64,000 nt of DNA from Rossellomorea aquimaris (GCF_020172085.1 NZ_JAIVAT010000007.1:434001-498000); one strand, 5' to 3'; positions 51,304 through 60,801 are shown, counted from the first letter of the stretch. Made by a program: numbers and translations. The notes: generated by a model from the letters alone, not told the origin.

Positions 51304-52137
51304 TTACGTCTTCGGAAACGTAAATCCTTCCCCAAATACATCCCGCACATCGTGAACGACGACGAATGCTTTCTCATCGATCTGCTGGATCATTTTTTTC
51401 AGAAGGAAAAGTTCCTGTTTATTGATAACCACATACAGAATATCCTTCGATTCCTTCGAGTAGTGGCCTCTTGCGTTGATGACGGTCACCCCGCGGTCCA
51501 TTTCGGCACTCACTTTTTCCGCGATGGCATCGGTATCCAGTGAAATGATCGTGACCGCCTTTCGTGTATCGAAACCATCGATCAAATAATCGAGGATTTT
51601 CGTGCTAATATAAATAGAGATCCCGGTGTACATCGTATTCTCGATTCCAATGACGAACGAAGAACCAAGCACCACAAGGATATCAAATACAAACATCGTC
51701 GTGCTGACGGCCCAGCCAAAATGCTGGTTGAGCATGCGGGCAATGATGGTCGAACCGCCTGTCGTACCACCTGAACGAAGCACAAGGCCGAGTCCGAGCC
51801 CGATGAACACACCTGCAAACACGGTGCCTAACATGATGTCGACGGAATGCCCCATTCCTTCTGTCAAATGAATGAAGAGGGAAGTAAAGAAGATGGCAAG
51901 CATCGTGTACCATGTCACCCGTTTATTTAATACCTTATATCCGATCGCGAGCAGGATGCCGTTCATGACGAAGTTGGTAATACCCGGCGACCAACCCCAT
52001 ACATAATAAAGGGTCATGGAGATCCCCGTCACGCCGCCTTCCCCAAGCTCATTCGGGATCGCAAACAAATTGACCCCGAGAGCGAAGAATAAGGAGCCAA
52101 TAATAATCAATGTCATTTCTTTCGCAGTCGTATTCAT
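51304..52137 (-). CDS. YitT family membrane protein (DUF161/DUF2179)
   Basis: A 277-residue protein. Residues 5-190 hold five to six helices with GEGGVTGISMTLYYVWGW and RSGGTTGGSTIIARML (DUF161 motifs); residues 200-277 are a cytoplasmic DUF2179 domain (TIISLDTDAIAEKVSAEMDRGVTVINARGHYSKE). B. subtilis has several paralogues (YitT, YpjC, YqfU, YvjA). A role as a transporter or in cell-envelope signalling is suspected but unproven. The start follows GGAGTG. Confidence 0.8.
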   Translation of the reverse strand: MNTTAKEMTLIIIGSLFFALGVNLFAIPNELGEGGVTGISMTLYYVWGWSPGITNFVMNGILLAIGYKVLNKRVTWYTMLAIFFTSLFIHLTEGMGHSVDIMLGTVFAGVFIGLGLGLVLRSGGTTGGSTIIARMLNQHFGWAVSTTMFVFDILVVLGSSFVIGIENTMYTGISIYISTKILDYLIDGFDTRKAVTIISLDTDAIAEKVSAEMDRGVTVINARGHYSKESKDILYVVINKQELFLLKKMIQQIDEKAFVVVHDVRDVFGEGFTFPKT

Positions 52138-52191
52138 ATCATCACTCCATTCTCGTTGAATACTAGGATACTATAGCACATGGGAAGCCGG

Positions 52192-52246
52192 GGGGACAGG
52201 TCCGTTGGTGCTTTTTTTGAGGTGGTGGGACAAGGGACCTGTCCCC
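52192..52246. repeat. GGGACAGGTCC hairpin element 4
   Basis: GGGGACAGGTCC (52192-52203) and GGGACCTGTCCCC (52234-52246) form a stem around a long loop that contains a T-run. It lies upstream of both flanking genes, so termination is not its obvious role. Confidence 0.75.
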
Positions 52247-52285
52247 ATGGCACGAATTGCTGGAAGCGAGTGAGGAAATAGAGGA

Positions 52286-52319
52286 GAGCCACAAGGACAG
52301 GTCCAGTGGCTCTTTTTTT
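52286..52319 (+). terminator. Orphan terminator-like hairpin containing the repeat word
   Basis: Perfect stem GAGCCAC / GTGGCTC flanks AAGGACAGGTCCA and is followed by seven T. No plus-strand gene ends upstream, so it may close a small RNA or act on read-through from the left. Confidence 0.65.
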
Positions 52320-52521
52320 GTAAAAGAAAATATATTTATTTGTCAACCATTAAACCAATTATTAACAATTCTGTCACAGTCGATTATTTAACTAGAAAAT
52401 AAAGTAAATAGTCCTGTGCATCGTGTATGGGATCCCTTACATTTAAGGTAATACATAATAGGATAAAAATGGTTAATGTAGATAGTTCCATATGAAGTCA
52501 CTCACGTAAAGGAGGAAGGTC
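52320..52521 (+). promoter_or_regulatory. Promoter region of the 52522 gene
   Basis: About 200 bases without a gene. TTACAT ... TACATAAT around 52435-52455 may be the promoter, and AAAGGAGGAAGG is the ribosome binding site. The rest is AT-rich and featureless. Confidence 0.35.
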
Positions 52522-53265
52522 GTGGACACTCAACTGATCATCTCACTCGTTATTCTAATCATTCTGGCTGACATCGGTTCCATCATCCTCTTTGTGAAAT
52601 TTAGAAGAGGAGACATGGAGGTAAATCCATTCATCACCATCCTGAAGAAAGAAGCTCAGATTTTCTACTATGCTCTGTTCAAGTGGAAGGTAAAGGTAAA
52701 GCCCACCGAAGGAACGTATGCCTACCATAAAGGCTCCAACTATTTCTGGCTCTTCATCGCACTTCTCCATGAACAGGTTATCGAAGCGTTCGCTTTTCAT
52801 TACTATTTAAAAGATGTGGATCCACTCCGAGCGGATATCCTCGTCGTAATGCATGTCTACAGTATCCTTTATATGCTCGGGGACTATAACCTTGTCCGCA
52901 ACTTACCGATTCAATTCAAAGATAATCAAGTCCTCATGAACGTCGGCGTGAGGAGGTCACTCCGGTTTCACATAGAAGATGTCGCAGCCATACAGCCGGC
53001 AAGGACCCAATATGCCAAAAGTGGCGGCATCATCCATGAGAAACATGTGTTTCATGTGGCCATGCTGCCGAGAGTATTCACACGCGTATTCGGGATGATT
53101 GATGAATTGAGGTATGAGATCGTCTTCAAGGAACCGATTGAGGGGAAAGGATATTTCGGACAGAAAAAAGTGGTGAAGAAGGCGTTGGTTTATATGGAGG
53201 ATCCGGAACCGTTTATCTCTCATCTTCGCGAAAAAGTGGAGGTGGAGAATAAACGATTATCATAA
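52522..53265 (+). CDS. Membrane protein, hypothetical
   Basis: A 247-residue protein with a GTG start behind AAAGGAGGAAGG. Helix 1 at about 3-24; a second hydrophobic cluster at 73-118 (FWLFIALLHEQVIEAFAFHYYL, then ADILVVMHVYSILYMLGDY) suggests two more helices; residues 125-247 are soluble and beta-rich with a charged end. I do not recognise a domain, and some annotation of relatives as carotene monooxygenases has no support in this sequence. Confidence 0.65.
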   Translation: MDTQLIISLVILIILADIGSIILFVKFRRGDMEVNPFITILKKEAQIFYYALFKWKVKVKPTEGTYAYHKGSNYFWLFIALLHEQVIEAFAFHYYLKDVDPLRADILVVMHVYSILYMLGDYNLVRNLPIQFKDNQVLMNVGVRRSLRFHIEDVAAIQPARTQYAKSGGIIHEKHVFHVAMLPRVFTRVFGMIDELRYEIVFKEPIEGKGYFGQKKVVKKALVYMEDPEPFISHLREKVEVENKRLS

Positions 53266-53278
53266 GATTATAAGCGAA

Positions 53279-53416
53279 TGGAGCTACATGTTTCGACAAA
53301 CAGCTCATATAATGGAAAACCGGCTCATATATCAAAATTCCGGCCCATATATTTTCAAACGGGCTCATATATTTTTATTCCGGCTCATAAATGGTCAAAA
53401 CTGGCTCATATCCTGT
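53279..53416 (-). repeat. 20-bp-lattice array, ATGAGCCGG family, reverse copy
   Basis: GCTCAT (reverse complement of ATGAGC) or a variant occurs at 53283, 53303, 53323, 53343, 53363, 53383 and 53404: seven units spaced 20 bases (last 21). Written on the minus strand the units read ATATGAGCCGG, as at position 38. It lies between convergent genes. Confidence 0.9.
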
Positions 53417-53560
53417 GGTGAGGGACACATTCTATCTCTTTGCACCCCTCAAATACCTTTCATTAGCCCCGTACATAGTTAATAAAAAGAGTTTGATAGG
53501 TTCCATTTACACAAATAGGGTCTAGAACATGTTAAATGATCAATATAAGTACTTGGAAAA

Positions 53561-53592
53561 TAAAAAAACAGCCGGCCCCAGCCGGCTGTTCC
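53561..53592 (-). terminator. Terminator of the DinB gene
   Basis: Perfect stem AACAGCCGGC / GCCGGCTGTT with a 4-base loop and seven T on the minus strand. Confidence 0.9.
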
Positions 53593-53600
53593 TCACTCAT

Positions 53601-54098
53601 TTAACTCTTCTGCGCATTCATCGCTTCCCATTCTTCCTTACTCGGGCCATACACGCCAGGAACTCTCAAACCAGCTTGACGCATTAATACCGTCAATTGT
53701 CCACGGTGATGAGCCTGATGTTGAATTAACAGGCGGAATACGGCTTGAACCGGCATGTCCATTCCAAAGAGATTCACCATTTCGTTCATTTTCTCATCAG
53801 ACACTTGCTCAGAAACGGCTTCTGCAAGGCGGTCGCTGACAAGCTTATACGTTTCGCTGATTTCTGCAGCTGTTACTGGTGCGTCTTTGCGAAGATCCGG
53901 CACCTCAAATGTGATGCCAAGCTGAGCAGGGAAGTAGTATGTAGCTCCCGTGATGTGCCAGGCAACGCTTCCGATGCTGTACAAATCAGGTGTCACTTCT
54001 TGCTTCAATGACTCGTCCGTCAGTGCGTCTAATACCTTTTGAGTGACGGCAGCTTCTTGTTTCCATTCTTGTAAGAAATCATTTTTTGATGTGAACAT
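53601..54098 (-). CDS. DinB family protein
   Basis: A 165-residue four-helix-bundle protein of the DinB/YfiT metal-dependent superfamily. The three metal-binding histidines of the family are plausible in AWHITG (about 48), HQAHHRGQ (about 129-135): the pattern is HxxxxxxxHHRG. Known members are bacillithiol or mycothiol S-transferases, or of unknown function; DinB was named for DNA-damage induction. The start follows AGGGAGG. The polysaccharide-lyase gene upstream lies 80 bases away with no terminator between, so co-transcription is possible. Confidence 0.8.
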   Translation of the reverse strand: MFTSKNDFLQEWKQEAAVTQKVLDALTDESLKQEVTPDLYSIGSVAWHITGATYYFPAQLGITFEVPDLRKDAPVTAAEISETYKLVSDRLAEAVSEQVSDEKMNEMVNLFGMDMPVQAVFRLLIQHQAHHRGQLTVLMRQAGLRVPGVYGPSKEEWEAMNAQKS

Positions 54099-54178
54099 GG
54101 CAATTCCTCCCTTAATGTGATCACCATTATTGTAGCATGCTCTGTGTTCATTACGCTTCTTTTAAGGCTGCTGATTTT

Positions 54179-56260
54179 TTATCTGGCGTTATATTTCATA
54201 TTAATGGATCCTGCTTTCGATTCCCGCTCAATCAGCGTTCTCTCTTTGTTTCTTACGATGACCTTCAGTTTTTTTGTAGAGTGTTTGGCGGCTTTGGCTT
54301 TGATGCTCCAATCGTCTCCGTTCCGACTTAGCTGGAGAATCCCTGCTTGATTCATGCTGAAGAGTAAACCATCAGATGTTTTAAACGTATCGGCATTCCA
54401 ATAGACCGCTTCCGTCAACTGTAGCTTCTTGTTCTTCACGACTTGCACATCCCGGTCATTGCGAAGGATCTCTATAGGAGAATCGCTTTTGATCTCATCG
54501 AATTCCTCTTTCGTGGCACCGGGTACGACGATATATTGATAGCGATTTGATTTCGGTTTGTAACCGTGATTGATCCAAAGGCTCAGTACTTTTTCTTTAA
54601 CCTGTGGTTCGCCGTCATACCGTTGATTGATTTTATTCCAGCTCGCTTCCCGTTTGTTCAGCATCAGGTGGATGCGGTCGTTGTTTCCGGGAAACAGGTA
54701 TCCGATGCCGTCGTGGTAGACCCAGCTCGGTTTATCAATCGTCTTGTGAGTGGAATCATCGAGTGTGGGTGTTTCGGACGTTTCAACCGGTTGATTCCAG
54801 ATGCGCTGGTCGATGGTCGTGACGATAGGGTGCTTGCTCTCCGAATGGATATCGGCACCGAGAGCAACAATACTGTCTCCGAAAAAGAACCAGGATTTTT
54901 TCGCTGATAATTCCTGATACTTCATGTTCATGGCAGAAACCCCATTCTTCCCATCACTGAACATGAAGGTGTCATTGTTTTTGCCGGAAAGGGGTTCTTT
55001 CTTATCATCACTGTGGACGACGGTGGTCCCGGGGATCTTGCGCCAGTCCCAGACCGGGAAGATGCCTGCATAACCGTTCCCTTTTAAATAGAAGAGATTC
55101 GCACCGTCGGCCATATGACGATTGTTGATGCCTTCTCCGTTATAGTACGGCTCGCTTGATGTCATTTCCTCCGGCAGTACCCGGACGGAGCTGTAGTACT
55201 CCTTCTGATGATGAACCATCAATCCGGATTTCTCATACGCCCGATTGCCGGTGAATGGGGGACGCTTGCCCTCCAGGCGTTCGATCAGACGATTGAAGTC
55301 ATCACTTCGGTTGGTCGGTAATGTTTCCATCATTTTGGCGGTGGATATCACATCCTGGAGTTCATTATCCTTCCGGGTAATCCCTCTTCCCAATGACGTG
55401 TAATCGAAGGTGTCACCGGTGATGAACCATTGAATGCCGTCCAGGATAAAGTGAGAGAGCAAATGATAGTCTTTACTGGAAAAAGAATAGGGTGTTCCGT
55501 GCACGAAGGTGAACATCCTCGACACTTCTAATGCGTACCGTATTCCATATGTACCGGTCTGGACGGATTGTTCATGCTGGTGAAACGTCATATCGGGCTG
55601 AATGCCGATACTGCTCACCTTTAATGATTCTTCTATGGAAGAGACCGCGTGCTTGATGGCCACAGGATCTTCCCGCACTAAACCGGTGACATACTTCACT
55701 TTTTCACCTTGAATCAAGTTCAGACCGTGCTGTGGGGGAGATTCGAATTCGGTATATTTTTGCAGTAGGTTTAACGAATCTTCCTCGGTGTTCGTCGAGA
55801 GTTCCCCGTCCATCAACAGAAGGATATTACTCATGAGCATCGGGATTCTCAGCTTATTCCACCACCAGTTTCCGGCTGTTACGGGATGAGAATTCCAGTA
55901 TTCCAGTCCTGCCTGGATGTCGTTTTTCAATTCTTGATCCTGGTGTGTTCGATAGGCTTTTGCCATGGTTTCCAAACGCTCTAAGTGCTGCACCGTTTCC
56001 CGCGGATTCTCAGCACTCTCTCTGTACGTGATATCCGAGAATTTCCCTTCACTGTTCAGTTTCTTCTCGAGGGAACCTATGTCCTGATCGCTGAGCGAGT
56101 CAGTCAAATAGGCAGTGTACCGCTGTTTCAGTTGGGGCAAGGTGTCTTCTTTAGGCTTTTCCTGTTCATCGTCAGGAATGAAAAGCATCATGATGGCCGC
56201 CAGTAGTATGATGGCCAGTGAAATGAGTGTTATTTTCTTCGTTATGGTCAATCGTCTCAC
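54179..56260 (-). CDS. Polysaccharide lyase family 8 enzyme
   Basis: A 693-residue lyase of the hyaluronate/chondroitin/xanthan-lyase family, which cleaves uronic-acid polymers by beta-elimination. The alpha/alpha toroid (residues about 100-370) holds NWWWNKLRIP (catalytic Asn region), DMTFHQHEQSVQTGTYGIRY (catalytic His and Tyr) and RGITRKDNE (Arg); the C-terminal half is the beta-sandwich. The first 25 residues form a hydrophobic signal/anchor. The start is GTG; a TTG a few codons later is possible. Probably secreted or membrane-bound. The substrate cannot be predicted; host or plant polysaccharide is possible. Confidence 0.85.
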   Translation of the reverse strand: MRRLTITKKITLISLAIILLAAIMMLFIPDDEQEKPKEDTLPQLKQRYTAYLTDSLSDQDIGSLEKKLNSEGKFSDITYRESAENPRETVQHLERLETMAKAYRTHQDQELKNDIQAGLEYWNSHPVTAGNWWWNKLRIPMLMSNILLLMDGELSTNTEEDSLNLLQKYTEFESPPQHGLNLIQGEKVKYVTGLVREDPVAIKHAVSSIEESLKVSSIGIQPDMTFHQHEQSVQTGTYGIRYALEVSRMFTFVHGTPYSFSSKDYHLLSHFILDGIQWFITGDTFDYTSLGRGITRKDNELQDVISTAKMMETLPTNRSDDFNRLIERLEGKRPPFTGNRAYEKSGLMVHHQKEYYSSVRVLPEEMTSSEPYYNGEGINNRHMADGANLFYLKGNGYAGIFPVWDWRKIPGTTVVHSDDKKEPLSGKNNDTFMFSDGKNGVSAMNMKYQELSAKKSWFFFGDSIVALGADIHSESKHPIVTTIDQRIWNQPVETSETPTLDDSTHKTIDKPSWVYHDGIGYLFPGNNDRIHLMLNKREASWNKINQRYDGEPQVKEKVLSLWINHGYKPKSNRYQYIVVPGATKEEFDEIKSDSPIEILRNDRDVQVVKNKKLQLTEAVYWNADTFKTSDGLLFSMNQAGILQLSRNGDDWSIKAKAAKHSTKKLKVIVRNKERTLIERESKAGSINMKYNAR

Positions 56261-56528
56261 CTTTCATCCTGATAGTCTGTTTGGTAAAAGGTAACATACT
56301 TTGAGGGAAGGGGATGGGGTCCATACTAAAATGATAGAAGGATGTAATATAACGGTGTGGCTGTGACATTTTTAAGAGAATTGTTACAAGAGTGGCAAGG
56401 CAGGGGATCATAACGATCAGTAAGAGGATTATATATTAAAATACCGGACCATAAATCCCTCATCCGTTTTATATCTCTCGAAAGTAGCAGTCCATAAAAT
56501 TTGAATACCTAGGAACAATCATTACACC
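56261..56528. other. Intergenic region upstream of the lyase gene
   Basis: About 270 bases. It holds the lyase promoter region and, at 56440-56500, a decayed word set (GGACCATAAA at 56446, GTTTTATATC near 56465, AGTCCATAAA at 56489) that may be a worn 20-bp-type array. Nothing else is convincing. Confidence 0.4.
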
Positions 56529-56660
56529 GCTGTTGATTTCCGTGCAAGACTTCGCTTTCCTCGGGCGGAAGGCGAGCCTCCTCGTCGCTGACGCTCCTGC
56601 GGGGTCTCACCTATTCCGCTTTTCCCGTAGGAGTCTTCGTCTTGCACTCCAATCAACAGC
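56529..56660 (+). mobile_element. 132-bp inverted-repeat-bounded element
   Basis: The ends are a perfect 10-bp inverted repeat, GCTGTTGATT at 56529 and AATCAACAGC ending at 56660, extending inward with mismatches through CGTGCAAGAC / GTCTTGCAC to about 21 bp. The GC-rich middle (GGGCGGAAGGCGAG ... TCCTGCGGGGTCTCAC) is self-complementary. Similar GC-rich intergenic repeats with TGTTGATT ends and a CTCCTGCGGG core occur widely in Bacillaceae. It has no coding capacity, so it is non-autonomous. Confidence 0.7.
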
Positions 56661-56700
56661 TAGAACCTGCTATTTACACCATTTGTGCTTTATCCATAAC

Positions 56701-56741
56701 AAAAAAATCCGAACGATTTCGAAATATCGTTCGGATTTTAC
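56701..56741 (-). terminator. Terminator of the beta-helix gene
   Basis: Stem AAAATCCGAACGAT / ATCGTTCGGATTTT with an 8-base loop; T-run on the minus strand. Confidence 0.9.
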
Positions 56742-56774
56742 TTTGACTAAAACACTTTTGACCAGCCTTATCTA

Positions 56775-57989
56775 TTATCTCGCCTCAATCCCACTACTGG
56801 CCAAGCGTTCTACCCCAGCATACGTATTCCCCGATAGAGTCAGCTGTTCGACACCAGCGACGACATTGATCCCGTAACGGCCATTTCTCAAAGAATTATC
56901 CCGAATGCATATGTTGGAGAATGAACTTGTCCCATCAAAGCCTTTGTTAATGCGGATCACATCCGATGCCGGGGAAGCTTCCCGATTGGCAATCGTATTT
57001 CCGCTGACACGGACATTGTTCCCCCCGGCGATATCAATGGCAGCCGAAAACCTTCCAATGCCGTCGATCGTATTTTCTATGATCTCTACATTGTCGTTGT
57101 ATATCGATATGCCAGACCACATATCATACTCATTGGTTTCTTTATACGTGTCATAGACATTATCCTGGTAAAAGCTGTTGTGGATCTGGTTATGAGCGAC
57201 AATCGCACCCGGGGACTGGATCTTGATCGCCCGTTTATGATTTCGTTCAAATGTATTGTGCTGGATGGTCACGTGAACATCATCCTTGAATCCCTGGACG
57301 ACGATCCCGTCTCCGTCATCTTTAGGCCCAATATCTGAAATCAACGAATGCTGGATCGTGATGTTCCGGCTCACAGGTTGGGTAGATAAAGCAGGGCTGA
57401 TGAGAATCCCACGGGCGACTTTATGGTTCCAGCCGACATTGGATGAAATGTTTTTGGCAAAGACATCTCGAATCGTCAAACCTTCGAACAACACATCCTG
57501 AACGCCACCTTCAACGCGGATGGCAATCGGCGTGGACGTTGACAGAGGGGAATTATCGGGCTGGCTGAAGCGGGTCAGCTCAACATCCTTCACTGTCAGG
57601 TTGCTTGTGCCGTTCATGACGGTCATCCCGCGCAGGAATGTACGACCTCCATCGATCGTTAAGTCGTGTATGTGTATGTTCTCCCCGTAGATTCGAAACA
57701 TCGTGTCTCCCGGTGCAGCTGCTTTGATGAAAGCATTCTCTCCATAGACTTCTGTATTCATTTTGACGGTTACGGTATCGGTGATGAGGTAGGTTCCCTC
57801 TGGAAAATAAACGGTTCGGTTCTTTCCATAGTACAGCGCCTTTTTGATGGCGGTCGTGTCGTCGGTTTTTCCATCCCCGACGGCTCCATAGGCTTTGACA
57901 TTGATCATACCGTTGTCCGCAGCGGTATCGTTCGACGCTCCGGCAACACACAGGATCAGCATGGCGATAACAATCAATCCTTTTTTCAT
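56775..57989 (-). CDS. Secreted right-handed beta-helix protein (pectate-lyase-3-like)
   Basis: A 404-residue exported protein. Signal peptide 1-23; then INVKAYGAVGDGKTDDTTAIKKAL (residues 29-52), the classic N-terminal signature of the pectate_lyase_3/GH28-like beta-helix superfamily, followed by parallel beta-helix coils rich in Asn ladders (NITIQHSLISDIG, HNTFERNHKRAIKIQ, ENTIDGIGRFSAAID). No unambiguous catalytic residues are evident. Likely to act on a polysaccharide, alongside the PL8 lyase encoded next door. The start follows AAAGGAAAGG. Confidence 0.75.
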   Translation of the reverse strand: MKKGLIVIAMLILCVAGASNDTAADNGMINVKAYGAVGDGKTDDTTAIKKALYYGKNRTVYFPEGTYLITDTVTVKMNTEVYGENAFIKAAAPGDTMFRIYGENIHIHDLTIDGGRTFLRGMTVMNGTSNLTVKDVELTRFSQPDNSPLSTSTPIAIRVEGGVQDVLFEGLTIRDVFAKNISSNVGWNHKVARGILISPALSTQPVSRNITIQHSLISDIGPKDDGDGIVVQGFKDDVHVTIQHNTFERNHKRAIKIQSPGAIVAHNQIHNSFYQDNVYDTYKETNEYDMWSGISIYNDNVEIIENTIDGIGRFSAAIDIAGGNNVRVSGNTIANREASPASDVIRINKGFDGTSSFSNICIRDNSLRNGRYGINVVAGVEQLTLSGNTYAGVERLASSGIEAR

Positions 57990-58098
57990 GACGTATTTCC
58001 TTTCCTTTTGAATAAAATAGGAATTATATCCTCCAATAGTATCGGATGGGTATGAACCTTTTTACACAAAAAGAAAGGATTTATCAATATTTACCAAT

Positions 58099-58130
58099 AA
58101 AAGAAAGCAGCCAAGGGGCTGCTTTCTGGT
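58099..58130 (-). terminator. Terminator of the acyltransferase gene
   Basis: Perfect stem AGAAAGCAGCC / GGCTGCTTTCT with a short AAGG loop. Confidence 0.9.
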
Positions 58131-58133
58131 TCT

Positions 58134-59243
58134 TTATGCGGATGCTTTGTGTTCTGGTTGTACGGCTGGCTTTCGTTTACTGTTCTTGATCTTCGGAACC
58201 GGAATGATGAATCCGCTCAGAGGGATGAACTGAAGGATCCGGATGAAGACAGCGGCGATCACCATGACGGCTAAGAACATCAGTGGAACATATTGTGCCT
58301 GCCAATAGGTTTCCGGAAGATGGCGGGCGAATAGATATAGAATCATCGGATGGATCAGGTAGATTCCCATAGAATATTGGCCGATGACGGTTAACGTCTT
58401 TTTGACGATGTTTAGTTTTGACAGGAATGGGTATATCCCTACCACCGCGATACAGAGGACAGGGATGTTCACCAGGTTCGTCAATCGACGGTTGGATACG
58501 TATCCTTTTGTTTGATATTCAAAGACGGCACCGGCAGAAATCAGCAGGATGACCCCAAGCATTTTCCACGGGCGTTTCGTGGCGAACGCGACAATTTCTT
58601 CCCAGAAGTACGCCATAAAGCCACCAAAGGCGAAATAGAAAATCCAGATTGGCATAAATGATTTGCTGGCAAGGAATTCGCCAAGCTTACCATCGATATC
58701 AGGATGAAAGCCATATAGCTGATAGCTGATAATCAATGAGACGAACGTGAAGATTAAGAGTAACGTCTGCGTCCGGAAGATCTTCTGCAAGAATGGAAAA
58801 ATGATATAAAATTGCACAACGATGGCGACGAAATAGAGATGATAGAATGAATCTCCCGTCAGGATTTTCATGATTTCAGCTCCAGGGTCTCCGAGTGTCT
58901 GCTTATCATAATGGAAGAGCAGATAGCGGTAAGCGACGCTCCAGATGAGAAACGGAATGACAATCTTTGAAAATCTTGATTGCAGGAATCGTCCAAGCTC
59001 GAATCCACGTCTTTTGACTTGATAAAAGAGCAGGAAGCCGCTGATGACAGCAAAGATGGTGGTACCGAATCGGCCATATTGATTCAGGAAATAGGTGAAC
59101 CAGTTCCACGTTTCATCGTTCATTCCGTAATGGGTGGCAGAGACGTGAACGCCTACCACCAGTAAACAGGCAAAGGCACGTAAGAAATGGATTTCGAAAA
59201 TATACTTTTTGTTGCTTGGCTTCGTTTCTGTTTGAGCGGCCAT
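58134..59243 (-). CDS. Membrane acyltransferase family 3 (OafA/OatA-like)
   Basis: A 369-residue protein with about ten helices. The opening FEIHFLRAFACLLVVGVHVSATHYGMNDE carries the conserved Arg and His (LRA, VH) of acyltransferase-3 enzymes, which move acetyl or other acyl groups across the membrane onto sugars or peptidoglycan; RFSKIVIPFLIWSVAYR is the second motif. It lacks the SGNH domain of OatA, so the acceptor is unknown. Basic C-terminus. The start follows GAGGAGG. Bracketed by terminator and promoter, so monocistronic. Confidence 0.8.
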   Translation of the reverse strand: MAAQTETKPSNKKYIFEIHFLRAFACLLVVGVHVSATHYGMNDETWNWFTYFLNQYGRFGTTIFAVISGFLLFYQVKRRGFELGRFLQSRFSKIVIPFLIWSVAYRYLLFHYDKQTLGDPGAEIMKILTGDSFYHLYFVAIVVQFYIIFPFLQKIFRTQTLLLIFTFVSLIISYQLYGFHPDIDGKLGEFLASKSFMPIWIFYFAFGGFMAYFWEEIVAFATKRPWKMLGVILLISAGAVFEYQTKGYVSNRRLTNLVNIPVLCIAVVGIYPFLSKLNIVKKTLTVIGQYSMGIYLIHPMILYLFARHLPETYWQAQYVPLMFLAVMVIAAVFIRILQFIPLSGFIIPVPKIKNSKRKPAVQPEHKASA

Positions 59244-59500
59244 TTTCTATTCCTCCTCGGGTATTGGTGATGTATTCCAGTATGATTTTGATAGACAGAT
59301 GTTATAATCAAAATGAATAGAAGGAATCTTCTTAATTATCAAAAATTGGATGTGTGTAACTTTGATGGAATAGGCTATAAACAATAGTACCTTTATACCG
59401 ATATAAGACTAGAAACGGAAATAGGGTCTTTTACCCCAGGATGAAATATCCCGTTCGGTGGAAGACATGGAAATAAAATAGTAAAAAGCGAGTGATCCAT

Positions 59501-59614
59501 ATGTCTGCCTTTTTTGAGATCTTTCGATTCGGCTACCAGCTTGTTTATACCATCATCATGTTAGTCGGTTGTAGTTTCATCTATTATCAATTGTTTAAAA
59601 AACGAAATAACTAA
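59501..59614 (+). CDS. 37-residue single-helix membrane protein
   Basis: MSAFFEIFRFGYQLVYTIIM continues into a helix and a Cys (LVGCSFIYYQLFKKRNN). The positive C-terminus predicts an N-out single-pass protein. The ribosome binding site is weak (AGCGAGTGAT). It overlaps the end of the convergent glycosyltransferase gene by 4 bases. Function unknown. Confidence 0.45.
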   Translation: MSAFFEIFRFGYQLVYTIIMLVGCSFIYYQLFKKRNN

Positions 59615-60774
59615 AGAGTTTGATATAACTTCGAAAATACATCATCGATGAAGCGAATATGTTCATCCGGATGTTCCTGTAAGTAGGTCTCGGTCAACAG
59701 GCCAGCCAGTTCGCCGCAGGACGATACATCGATGCTCTTTACAAATTGGTGTCGTGATTTCTTCATTAAGAATTGAGCACTCTCATCTTTCAGGACGGCG
59801 ATTACCTGCCGGTCGATTGGAGTGTTCGGGTTCAGTCTGTGCACCAATCCTTCCTCTTCTAAGTACTTCATATTCTTTTCTTCCTGACCTGGCAGCACCG
59901 AATGCACAAAGACCGGAAGCATTTTCTTGATGGCCTCTCCCATGGTGATTCCACCTGGTTTCGTAATGAGAACATCGGCCCAGTTGTACAGGTGATTCAT
60001 TTGTTCTGCTTCTGCTATATACGACATTCCCTTTATATTCGGAGAGTTCAATGCCTGGACATGATCCAGGAGTTCCTTATTATGACCGCAAAGGATCGTA
60101 TAATCGATCTTGCTTGACCCCTTTTTAGTGACAAGGGATTGAAGGGAATCCCCCAATCCAAGACTTCCGCCGCCGACGAGTACATGGAGCTTAGTATCCT
60201 TTTTCGTTGGCTTCCGTTTTTTAAACGTGTCATTGGTCAAAATTCCTGAGATCTTGATCGAATCGGAATCGACTCCACCTTCGATCAGCGTTTGCTTCAT
60301 ATCGGAGGTGGGGACAATATGCATATCCACATGCTCTTTTCCCCAGACCCCATTCATAAAGAAATCGGTATACACATTCACGACGGGAGCCGTTTCGATC
60401 CCATAGCTTCTCAGTTTATCGATTAAGAGAGAAGAGAAGCTGTGGGTACAGAGGATGAGGTCTGGCTGCTCCTCCTCCAAGAGCTGCTCCATCTTTTCCA
60501 CGAACAGCGTTTCATACAAGGAGTGCATGAAAGATTTGTCTTTCTGGAAGAAAGATGTGTACATCCAGCTGTAGGCAGACGGCCATTTCGTGATCCAGTT
60601 CAAATAGAGCTGTGAGATGACCTTCTCCAGGGTTTGGTTCGTGTAACTGAGAAAGTCCACTTTCGTACATTGGATGTCAGGATCTTGTTTGTGAAAGGCT
60701 TCGATTAACGCATCAGCCGTTCGATGATGTCCTGATTCCATTTGAAAAAGGGGTAGAAATAGTACGCGTTTCAT
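59611..60774 (-). CDS. Diacylglycerol glucosyltransferase-like (MGDG synthase) GT28
   Basis: A 387-residue glycosyltransferase. N-terminal FQMESGHHRTADALIEAF is the lipid-binding MGDG_synth domain opening (GHHRTA); the C-terminal GT28 half has LVGGGSLGLGD and LITKPGGITMGEAI, the nucleotide-sugar site. Relatives (UgtP, YkoN) glycosylate diacylglycerol to make glycolipids or lipoteichoic acid anchors. It sits 27 bases downstream of an ABC permease gene, so operonic with it. Whether it is a true UgtP or a YkoN-like paralogue is open. The start follows TGGAGGA. Confidence 0.8.
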   Translation of the reverse strand: MKRVLFLPLFQMESGHHRTADALIEAFHKQDPDIQCTKVDFLSYTNQTLEKVISQLYLNWITKWPSAYSWMYTSFFQKDKSFMHSLYETLFVEKMEQLLEEEQPDLILCTHSFSSLLIDKLRSYGIETAPVVNVYTDFFMNGVWGKEHVDMHIVPTSDMKQTLIEGGVDSDSIKISGILTNDTFKKRKPTKKDTKLHVLVGGGSLGLGDSLQSLVTKKGSSKIDYTILCGHNKELLDHVQALNSPNIKGMSYIAEAEQMNHLYNWADVLITKPGGITMGEAIKKMLPVFVHSVLPGQEEKNMKYLEEEGLVHRLNPNTPIDRQVIAVLKDESAQFLMKKSRHQFVKSIDVSSCGELAGLLTETYLQEHPDEHIRFIDDVFSKLYQTL

Positions 60775-60801
60775 GAATCATTCCTCCAGGGACAATACGA
60801 T

